Of a DNA stretch of 26,320 nucleotides, positions 11,943 through 23,100 are shown piece by piece. The position numbers and the translations under genes are program-made. The DNA is taken from positions 30,065 through 56,384 of the forward strand of contig NW_003140814.1 in assembly GCF_000003605.2 (NCBI RefSeq), given 5' to 3'. Every line of letters starts with the position of its first letter. Positions within the stretch are counted from its first letter, which is position 1. Source of the DNA: Saccoglossus kowalevskii (Eukaryota; Hemichordata; Enteropneusta; Harrimaniidae). The notes under the pieces are model-generated. The model was not told the origin of the DNA and did not search any database. It worked only from the letters and a program-made list of their open reading frames with translations.

Positions 11943-13358
11943 CTCAGGAAATTTAATTTGGGGGGGTGGGGCAGCTGATTTTATTTGTTGAACTTCAATT
12001 CAGTGTATTCACTAGTCAGTGAATATCATAAAAATGTACAAAATAGAAGGCACAGCATAACACCAAAACATCACAGAAAACACACTGCACAAACATTTTA
12101 CTGCAATATAAATCAATCAATGTCTACAATGTAGCAAAAGTTTTTGCACTATTAACGTTTTGTTTAGGGAAGTGGGAAGGTCCAGATTTAAACAAAAAAC
12201 TATGTTCTTTTATAGATATGTTTCGTTGACAATATTTACTTTATTATTTTAATTGAGATATATGTGGGTAGATGTTGTCCCATAGTTGACTAAATATAAA
12301 TACCAAGCAACAAACAGTATCTATATCAAAAATAATTTTTAATAAATAATATTTCTTTAATAAAATTTCAATGAAAAGCTTGTATTTTTGTGTTGTCTTT
12401 TGATAGTGTGCTTTTATGCTGGCTACTCATACTAGATAAAACCACAGCTTTGTACGCTTTTTATTGTGTACACTATTGTTATTTAAGCTTCTGATGCTGT
12501 GAATTAAATAGAACTAAATAGCATGACCTCTATAATAATTGAAATCAGGACCCATTGCTATATATACTAGATCATTCTATTGTAGAAATGAGTGCTGACA
12601 TGGATTGGTGGTCACACCTCGTACCACAGTTAAAATGGCTGTTTTTCCACTTTGTCTAAACAAATTACCTGATGACCTGTCCTGTGTGGCTAGTTTTTAA
12701 AGTTTCACTCTGCTAATAATACAACATATATATTTATGATTTTGTTTAAATATTCCATGCTCAAAAAGAGATATATGTATATATGCTGGATTTATCACTT
12801 GTTGGCTTAAAAAGAAGGTAACAAAATCAAATATTTGCGCTTAGGTAAATGTTCGTCATTCATTGATCCATGGATGTACTAAGAACATCCATGATTGATC
12901 ATAGAAAACATCATGCACGTACATTGCAGCTAATGTGTCCAACTTTAAAGCATCAAGGAGGTGGTATACAACGTTCTTATGAACACGTAAAACTCCTACT
13001 TACAGCCACAAATACTGGGCCAAAGAGCAGCCTAACCTAGTTTACAAATGTAGTTCCATGGTGTAGTATGTAGGGTTAATTAGCATACAGATGAAAAAAC
13101 TTTTCTACATTTCAAATAAAAAGTTTAATGACCGTGCATAACAACGATCGTTGTCTTGGTTGTTATTGTTTTTGTGGATTTTTAAATATATGGGGTTCTG
13201 ATTCCGTTGACATTAATTGACACTAGTGACTTACAGGTGTAATCTTTGGAAAATGTCAGTGTGCCTTAGATAGACTGTGCATCTTGCATAAAGGAGGAAG
13301 TGTACCATTATATGCAGTGGGACTGCAGTTTCATATTTATTTTGTCGATTCTTTGCAG

Positions 13359-13466
13359 GCCATGTAATCATGGATACTGGATGAAGTTTGCAGTGCAAGT
13401 GGCCAAATTGACAATGAGCTACTATATATGTCATTTTCCGCCAATGGAGTAACTACAAAATCTGCC
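13359..13466 (+). promoter_or_regulatory. 5' leader of the first coding exon with upstream ATGs
   Basis: If the acceptor at 13358 is used, the leader contains a minimal ATG-TAA (13362-13367), a four-codon uORF (13370-13384) and an ATG at 13381 whose frame runs to a stop at 13450-13452. That last frame overlaps the first in-frame TTLL4 ATG (13428) and ends 14 nt before the better ATG at 13467. An in-frame TAA at 13365 closes the TTLL4 frame upstream, so coding cannot extend further 5' in this exon. The arrangement suggests leaky scanning or reinitiation. Confidence 0.5.
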
Positions 13467-14116
13467 ATGGCGTCTGCAAGTGACTATGAACAGCTAAGGG
13501 CCACCTTACAAAGGGGCTTAGACAATTTGGTATTGTCCAACAACCACAAACAGTTACCACTAAGGAAACAAACACACAGACCTATGTTGAAGTACAATAC
13601 AAGTGTTTCCAGTAGTAGTCCTCAACCATTGATGGTGAACGGTAACGATGATGTCAGTACCGATATCTCTCCTAAAGCCACACGTGTGCACTCAAGACCG
13701 GCGAGTGCTAAAGATATTAGAAGTCCCAAGCCTCCTCTAATTATACGATCTTCCAACTCAACTGGCAATATCAGTAATATAAATAGCAGTAATCCTGTAC
13801 ATAGTAAATCTTTTATGAAGCCAAAGACCCCAGCGCATGTTCTTTCAAGAACCAGTGCTGACAGAGAAAGGACTAGATACACAACAAATAATAAACCTCT
13901 AAGTGCCAAGAAAACAAGTAAACAGGTCACCATGCAATTGCCAAATAAGACCCCAAACTTGAAGAATTCTAAACCCACCTATAAAGGCCATGAGAACGGT
14001 GTTAGACAGAATGCTGATGGCGCATGTAAGAAAGGACGAGTTAGAGACAAGTCTTATGACAATGAAGAATGGAGTGACGTAGACGAACATGAAGAGTTTG
14101 ATGAAGACTTAACCAG
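13428..14116 (+). CDS. TTLL4 coding exon 1: disordered N-terminal tail
   Basis: Residues 1-229 plus two bases of codon 230. The sequence is rich in Ser, Asn, Thr, Lys and Arg, lacks predicted domains or membrane segments, and turns acidic at the end (EEWSDVDEHEEFDEDL). A long, poorly conserved tail before the catalytic core is normal for TTLL4. Donor AG/GTAAGA at 14117. The open frame on the opposite strand (13622-13978) is a shadow. Confidence 0.85.
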
Positions 14117-17100
14117 GTAAGATAAGGTGCACTTCGTTGGTGGTGTACACGTGTTGAATCTATGTGTGATTGACACAGCATTCGTTATTAATTTATACAT
14201 GTTTGTTCCAGTGAGCGTTCTCCCGGTGATGGCTCATCGTTTATCTATGAAGATGATGGTGATGAAGACGATGGGATAGATGGATTAGATGATGATTTAC
14301 CAGATGGGGGTGAGTTATCTAATTAGTAATCATGTCTCTTAATCTTATTCATTTTATTTCCCCTTAAGATAGCACATGGTGAACTATAGTTGTCATTTGC
14401 ATAATTTGCCTACTCCCTAAAAAAATTATCCCTGGAGCTGAGTGCCCTGGGTGCTTAGTTGCAGAAGCATGGCATTATTAATAAGTGGCTAAACAATAAA
14501 AAATGCTTTACTCATATATGGTAGTTACAAAATAGTTGCTCCATGAGCAGTTTGGCTTGAAGTTTATTCAACCTAGAGGTTTCATTACTCCTACCACATG
14601 TCTAGACCACAGATTGTGATATATGTTGCATTATACAATGCCTATAGTTGTTCCTACTCAACTGAAGTGTTTGTGGAGTAGTGATCACCTCCGTCTCTGT
14701 CTCATTATTATTTTTAGTCACAAATGTGTTTATAATCCATAGAAGCAATGCAATGCTGTGCCTACCTGATTTATGTGAATACCACAGATTAAGTTGATTC
14801 ACAGGATTTTTCAACGTTGTGAATTTTCTGACACTTTATATGAAAACTATATCTAGAGTGAAAATGAAATGACGTGGTTATGCATAGTGAAACAAATATT
14901 TCAAATCATAAAGAATATGCATAGAATTTGAATACAAGTGAATGTACCGGTAATATACTTCTTTACCACTTTCTATCCACTTCTGATGTTAAATAGTGCT
15001 CTCGAGTTTTTAACACACATGACAGTAGCAATATTTTGTATCAAATTCTGTCTACAATTATTCGTTTTAGTATGAGTCAACAGTGTCTGAACTTGTTTGG
15101 TTCACTGTCAATCTGTTTTTTGAGAAACAATAATATGCATAAAATGCCCTTTTTTCAGCTGTTTCCATAGACCGCAATGGAAACACATTTCCTTGATAAA
15201 AACTTACTAAAAATATTGTCAATTTTTTAATACTTCTAGACATCATAAAGTACCTTGTATATCCGGTATATCTTTTTTTCCACCATATGTCGCTCACTGG
15301 GCAAAATTTTGAGATAAATCCGATTCATAGGGAACATTGGTAAACATTCTTAAATAGACAAAACATGCTATTTTTAATCGATTTTGCACATCAATTTCCT
15401 CTGAGTACAGTGACACATATTTTTATTACATTTTCTTTATCCTCATGACATTAAATATCTGATACGTAAAAATGAAGAAAATGGTCGCTTCAATTCGCTT
15501 TGAAATGGACACCATGCTCTTTGACTATTGCTCAATCACTCTCCATTTGATGCCAACTTCAAATCCTCTTGACTAATTTGGCCATAAATGTTGACACAAC
15601 TCGCATAGATATATGTTCATCATAATTTCATTACAATATGTATATTCAGCAGTTATAATAACTGTTTTTTGCCTGGAAATCCTTGCAAATTAATTTTCCA
15701 TGACACTTGAAATGAATCTTCTTCATCTGCTTTCCCATTCTTCTTTCAGACGATTCTGATGGGTACTCTACAGCGAGCACCTTGTCACGGAATTCCTCGG
15801 CCCTGCTCTATTCCGGTCGTCATTCAGCAAAAAAATTTACAGCCGAAAAACTAGACTCTATAGCCAACGAAATTGACAGAACATCTATTGGATCGCGAGC
15901 GTCAATGAGATTATATCAACCAGTTGTTGTAGATGGAGATGAGATACAACCAGCTCTCACACCAAGTCTTTTTAGTAATACACCTCCAACTATTAATTTT
16001 ATAACTCAATATGAAAAGGGTAAGTATGGTAGTCATTATTTCTATCTAGCACCCTCTTGTGGCAAAAAAGAGAAATTACATTTCGGATTATGGCATTGCG
16101 GTTCATAATATTGTGGTGTTATGCTCATATGTCGCAATATTAAAGTATTATAGGAATTCACATCACAGTGTTGTTTGAATATAACATACTTATTTACTCT
16201 GTTACATGTAGTAGCTCATATAAATGTCTATGGTGTGTCTATGTTCAAAATAAGTCATACTTCAATAATAAGGCATATAATGAATGACTTTTTTGGTTTA
16301 TGTACACATCTACCGGTAATAGTGATGCACCTGAAATACTATATCAGCTACTGAATCAAAAATTCACAATTTAAGGCTGTATTGTCAGCAACATTTGGTT
16401 TGAAACCTTTGACATGTTAATACGCATACGGTATTTGCTATATATCCACATCATGGACAGCCTGACATCACCAGTTCATAGTTGAACATCTCTGAACAGT
16501 TCCTCCTAGGATTTGATTGTGATCAGCATTTAGGTAGTCATTGAATGGCATGTGGGATTCTCTGTTCAACGGTCAAGGATGCACTATATTATAAAACTAA
16601 TATTTGAAATATTTTTCTTTAACCTTTTCACCACTAGACTTCCTTGGCCAAATTTGCCTCCACTTTTTTCTTATGTTCTTCAATATTTCTGGAAATGGGT
16701 CAATGTTCAGTTTTTACTCAAAAAATTTGGCTATTTTTGTTCCAATCTTTTGAAAGAAATTGCAGACTGTATACTGGACTATTCTATGATTTTGTTATGA
16801 AAAGAGGGAACTGGTAGTGAAAAGAATAAGATTAGTTTGAGATGTAGATTGGACACTTGAATTCTTTCTATTAGAGATCCCCCTTTCAATTTTATAGCAC
16901 AACTATTTTACTCATGTTATTCCTGCGTCTGGATATCATACATTAATGCTTCATAGGTTAGTTGTGTTTGGCACTCACCCAAAATCAGAATTCAAACTGC
17001 AATGCATGATGGGATTTATTGTAGTGAAGACAATAAATTACCTAAATTTCTCAATATGCCAAATTTCGATCAATATAATGATTCCCCAAAATTTAAAGGA

Positions 17101-20100
17101 CTTTATTGTTGACAGTAACATTTTAGTAAGTACAATTTGTTTGGGTAGAACAAATTCTGTTGTATCTGAAGCAGTAATATATGTGCAGCACACTATTAGA
17201 TAATGAATAGCGTCTATTTATAGTGGTACCCTCAACCAGCATAAACATTACTATTTTGTATCACCAGGACTTTGATGCTAGGATTTGTCTCAGGGATTTA
17301 AAGACCATCCACCTGTGTGTTACATAGTGATATTAATAAAATTGAAAAGAAACAACAATTACGTGGGACTTGTTTATTATTGCTAGAATTTAAATTTTAC
17401 TATAAACAGAAACTCAGTGCATAACTTATTCAGAATTTCTTCTGTTCAAGGCTTAAGGAACAATTTTCATAGATTGCTTATTTATTCCTCGAACAGCAAA
17501 CAAATTCCAATAAATATTTAACATTTACAAATAAGAACACTTCCACATGTATTTTCTATTTGTACAAACCAGTTAAACTTTTTAATATAATAGTAACCAT
17601 TCAAATCAAATTATCCATATTTTATATGGTTCACCTACGTGTATGTTTGCTGGGTAAATATGATTCTAATTGTTATTATTTCAGTTGCGCAGTTACCATG
17701 GGAGCTACGTAAATTATTGAAATGGCGAATGAGTCCAATAACGCCGCATGTTGTGAAGAACTGCATTGCAAGGTCAGGATTCAGAGCAACAAAAAGTAAG
17801 TTTGAAGTACCGGTAGTTACCTATTATTCTGTAGAATTCTTTACAGCGACAATGTGAGATAATATTAATAAGGTTATCACCAAATATAACTTGTGTGTAT
17901 AACTAGCTGATACAAGTGATGTCATGGACTAGTATTATTTACAAAGTATATCAACCAGCTTTATAAACAGGTGATAACTTGTTTATCACATGACCAACTC
18001 AGAGTGTCTAAACAACAAATAGATCGTGATTTTATGGAACTACATTTTTAGCTCCGCTGTTGACTTTGTCGAGCGGAGCTTATCATATGAGTGATTGTCT
18101 GTCTTCAGTGTCCGTCGTCGTCCGTGTCAATGTTTTACGTTTTCAACTTCTTCTTGAAAACTACAAGCCTGAATGCTTTGATACTTGGTGTATATGTACC
18201 TCTCTTAGATTTGTTCATTACATGATGATATCTTCAATTTTCTAATTTTGGTGAATATTTTTGTCATTTTTGGAAAAAAGTGATATTTTCGACTTCTTGT
18301 TAAAAACCGCGAGGCCAATTACTTTGATATTACATATATAGGTACTACATGTGGACCTCTCTCAAATTTGTTCATTTTGTAATGATATCTTTAATTCTCT
18401 AATTTTGTAATTTTTGGTAAAAAGTGATATTTTCGACTTCTCGTTAAAAACCGCAAGTCCAATTGCTTTGATATTACATATATAGGTACTACATGTGGAC
18501 CTCTCTCAGATTTGTTCATTTCATGATGATATCTTTAATTTTCCAATTTTGGTGAATATTTTTGTCATTTTTTCCCATTGCATTGATACTGTGCATATTG
18601 TTCATTTTCTAATGATATCTTCTGTTCTTTATTTGAAATGTGCATTACTAACAGCGGAGCTATCTCAGCCGAGAGGCTGCTTGTTTTTTTAAATTTTTTT
18701 TTCACAAATGCAATAAAATGATCAAATTGAGAATTGTTAGCAGTTTACAGAGTCCTGTGGAATTAAGGATTCCGTAACAAGGGAGTTAATAACTATTGTT
18801 GTTTATTTCCTATGTAATCATATTAATACTTGTGGAGCACTTCAAATATGGAATTTTTTTTTTTTTTATTGCTGTTGTACTATTCAGAAATATTATTCTC
18901 ATTTTTCCCTTCTGACAGCAGCATTGGATGATATTGAGAACTGTAACCCCTATTATGATGAGGGTAACTTAATGTTTTATGGTTTGCATGGGTTTCACTT
19001 TGTTCTTATTTGTAACCCAATCATCACAGCTCCCCTCTCAGGGCACATCCTGCAAATTTTGATACCACACCTCCTACACTTTTTCCCGATCAATGTCACA
19101 TGAACACGTATCCCAATTTCACCTGTCACAAAAATTTGTTTCCCATTTTGTGGTTTAACCAGAGTGTCATTTTATCGATTAGAGACGAATGTGCTGTTAT
19201 TTTGATCTTTTCTTTTATTTACAGAGTCACATGACTGGTTGGGGTACTGGGGCAAACACATGAAAGCCATCGGGTTCAAAGCAGTACGGGAGTATCAAAA
19301 GGTGAGATTGACATAGAGGGCGCTGCCTATCAAGCTGGCTTCTTGGATCTTGCAAGTAATACTGTATGCAGTTCTAAATGTGTGCAATGTTGGCGTTCTC
19401 CTGTTTAAAATTGGCCTCAATGTTTTTATGAAAATTAAACTTGCATGCTAGAATCTAACAACTCATATTATGTGCTGAAGGGATACTGTTGTTAACACAT
19501 ACTGCAGCGAGCATAAACATAATGGAGCAAAATTTGGTACTAGACTTTGTTTATACCTACGTAGTACTGTGTGATCTTCAGACAGTCGTTTCTAGTTTTC
19601 TTAACTTTGCCATTTGTCTTAATCTATCTTTTCCTAGGTCAACCATTTTCCAGGTTCCTTTCAAATAGGCAGGAAAGATCGTCTGTGGCGAAACTTGTCC
19701 AGAATGCAGGTTCATTTTGGTAAGAAGGAATTTGGTTTCTTTCCACAAACGTTTGTGCTGCCGTATGATATAAAATTGTTGAAAAGGGCCTGGGAAGATG
19801 GTGGTACGAAGCAGAAGTGGATTCTAAAACCGGTAAGACATTGATTTTTTTTCTACCCGTCTATGTATATGAGATAGAATAACCAGAACTGTATTTGCAC
19901 TATTTAGTAGTTGTATGTACATGACATGTGTCTGTGGTGAAAATCATTTATCAAAATCGTAACATCATTTATTTTTTACTGGCGTTTATTTTCACTCCAC
20001 TGAGTTCTATCACATGTTCTTGTGGATTCAATTCAGCAGATTTTACTTACTATAAAATACTTTATTTTCGCTTGGAATTAATTTTCGCTATTTTTGTTGA

Positions 20101-23100
20101 AGGAATATTTCAGTGAAAATAAAATCCAGCGAATATGCCTTTTTTCCTATATTTTACATTCAACTTGTTAAAAATCAGTGAAAATAAATTCCATACAAAA
20201 CACCCAAAAAGTCCTTTCAGCAAATTTTATTCCAGCTAAAATAAAGTATTCTACAGTATCAGTGTAAATAGGAAATTAAAATGAATAATTAATGCATTTA
20301 CAGTAGGTCATATTTTTAATGATCTATAATACAATTCATGCAACTGTTAGCATCTGTAAGTCCCATCTCAATACAAACCTGCCAAGCAACCAATGGCTAC
20401 AGATAGTTTGAAATGCACGAGCATCACATTTCAAAATATCACCAAACCAATATTGCTCTACTGCCAACATAACACTTTTAATTGATGGTAAACCAAAATA
20501 TTCATATTTATGCTATAACTGAATACACACAATTAGCCAGCACTGCATTCCCAGTTTTTTTTATTTATTGGGTTGAAAGTGTGAGGTACTGTAAAAATGA
20601 TTAATTTTTTGCGAGTGAAAAATTCTCGTCAGTCTACAATTTTGTGTCAGTGAAAATATTTTTGTTGACTCATGACTGAAGTTTTGTTTTCGTGAATACC
20701 ATAAAATTATCAATTAATGCCAAATTCTAACCACAAAAAATATGCAGTTCATAGTATACACCCTGTTTGCTGTTCAACTCATACTTAATGTTCGTATCGT
20801 GTATGTTTATTTGTACAGCCAGCATCAGCACGTGGTATTGGTATTAAAGTCATACATAAATGGAGTCAAATACCAAGACGTAGACCAGTGTTAGTGCAGA
20901 GATACCTCTCAAAACCATTTCTTATTAATGGTAGTAAGTTTGATTTACGTATCTATGTATACGTAACCAACTATGATCCCCTACGTGTCTATGTCTTTGA
21001 AGATGGTTTGGTGAGATTTGCAACAATGAAGTAAGTTGGATTGTTTTATGTTGATCATTGCACCCTTAAAGTTTTATGTTTAATATTAGACTCTGTTATT
21101 GTAAGTCAAAAGAAACCCATAAAAACTGGGTTTCTTTCTCCTCCAGTGATGACACACAAATCCACAGAATGTCTAAAAAAATACTATCTCCTGAATTAAA
21201 AAATAATATATATTAAACACAAAGACAAAATTAATATCTAAACAATTCCCTCATAATATCTTGTCATGAAGTACTTTTAAATTACTTTATGTTTTATTTT
21301 TGTATTAACCATAATAATTAAAATCAAAGTTATTTTGTTCTCGTCCTCTGAAAAAATTATTGTAAGTTAAAGTTGTATTGTCAGTAAAACTTAGTGGAAT
21401 GCCCTTTCAATTTTAATTATTAAATCAAATCTAAAAGTTATGGTGTACACAAGTTGTACTGATCGAAACATTGCACCGTTTATCGGCGAAGTTGTCTTCT
21501 CAACAATAAATCCTGTCATGCACACTGTTTTGAATTTTGCTTCAGGTGCCCACTAAATATAACTTACTCAGGAAGCATGTGATGTTTTAGTGTTTGCACA
21601 GACACATTGGTGACATGAGTATTAAAATAAAATAGTTGTTCTATAAATGAAAATAGAGAGGCCTTAAGGCTATACAGGAAACTACTCAAGCACCTAGTAT
21701 GTACATCTCGTACTAATCTCAATGAAAAATGCTTCCCATCAAATAATTATATTGTAATATAGTGATTAGTCTGTCTTCTAACAATGAATCCTCTATGTGA
21801 TTCAGTGAGTGGATAAACTAAGACTGTAAAAAATCAATCTTGTGAATCCCGTAACTGTTGTACCGGTATATATTACCGGGATAATATGCATATTACTTAT
21901 TATTATATATCTGTGACCGCAACACCATAAGTTACAGCGTGCTGTAATTTTGCCGTATTTTACGGGGTATTTTAATCCTACCATATAGGGAAATGCGAAT
22001 TCCGAACATGAATTGATTACACACATAAGCGTCCTCTAATAATAAAAACAAACATGGCTGCCACCTGGGTTTGGCCGGACTCCGTACAAAGAAGTTTGCT
22101 GATTTTGTTACTTTGAGGTATCCTTGTAATAACCTCATATTATTAAATGCTGACAATACAACTTCAATAGTATCATGATATGTATAGAGGTGCATTCCTG
22201 GTGGTTTCCTGATAGACCAAATCCTGTGCTAGCATTCCTGTGTAAGGAGTTCTTATGAAAGTACACAGGAACTGGACATTTATGTGTATCTGTGTATCTT
22301 GAAGGCCTCCAAACTAATTGAATTAATAAACATTGTCTCTGAATTAATGAATAATAATAATATCTTTTTGTTTTTCTCTAGGTACTCCTCTTCTATGAAA
22401 AGCTTAAGTAATAAATTCATGCATCTCACCAATTATAGTATAAATAAGAAGAACTCAGAATTTACTCCAAACGATGATGAAACTGTTTGTCAAGGACATA
22501 AATGGTATGTAATAATGGAATGGATTGAGTATGTAAGTATGTATGCAAGTTAATAAGTACATATGTGAGTGAATATGTATGTAAGTATGTATGTGAGTGA
22601 ATAAGTATGTAAATATGTACGTGAGTGAATAGGTACATGTATGTAAATATGTATGCGAGTGAATGTAAGTATGTATGTGAGTGAATAAGTATGTACATAT
22701 GTATGAGAGTGAGTGTAAGTATGTATTATGTGAATAAGCATGTAAATATGTACGCAAGTGAATAGGTACATGTATGTAAATATGTATGTGACTGAATGTA
22801 AGTACCGGTATGTATGTGAGTGAATAAGTATGTAAATATGTATGCGAGTGAATGTAAGTATGTATTTGAGTGAATAAGTATGTAAATATGTATGTGAGTG
22901 AATGTAAGTATGTATGTGAGTAAATATGTATGTGAGTGAATAAGTATGTAAATATGTATGTGAGTGAATGTAAGTATGTATGTGAGTAAATAAGTATGTA
23001 TGTGAATGAATAAGTATGTAAATATGTATGCGAGTGAATGTAAGTATGTATGTAAGTAGATAAGTATGTAAGTATGTTTGCGAGTGAATAAGTCTGTAAG

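Larger units (their letters stand above)
4809..13358 (+). other. Putative intron 1 of TTLL4
   Basis: A long stretch without recognisable coding exons on either strand. The frames of 60-120 codons scattered in it lack protein-family features or come from repeats. CpG is frequent to about 5.5 kb and then rare. Embedded repeats are listed separately. The stretches 5.6-8.08 kb, 8.3-9.8 kb, 10.2-11.64 kb and 11.95-13.35 kb hold nothing else that was recognised. The acceptor is a pyrimidine-rich stretch ending in CTTTGCAG at 13351-13358. Additional alternative 5' exons could be present and missed. Confidence 0.4.
17796..19224 (+). other. Intron with composite repeat and candidate cassette exon
   Basis: Holds TACCGGTA (17808), the element at 18050-18661 and a possible 45-nt exon at 18919-18963. 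The rest is AT-rich and unremarkable. The acceptor for the next exon is TTATTTACAG. Confidence 0.7.
19833..20818 (+). other. Intron with MITE copies
   Basis: Contains MITE family 1 copy b (20048-20258) and a related one-ended fragment starting at 20587. The rest is AT-rich without recognised features. Confidence 0.6.

Noticed and set aside
11613-11991. Two overlapping frames with 16-residue repeats
   Set aside because: Explained by the 48-bp period of the minisatellite within intron 1.
12868-12902. Palindrome GATCCATGGATGT...ACATCCATGATTGATC
   Set aside because: Only about nine perfectly paired bases before gaps, no flanking duplication and no second copy seen.
13622-13978. 118-residue hydrophobic minus-strand frame
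   Set aside because: Shadow of the Ser/Asn/Lys-rich first coding exon of TTLL4 on the opposite strand.
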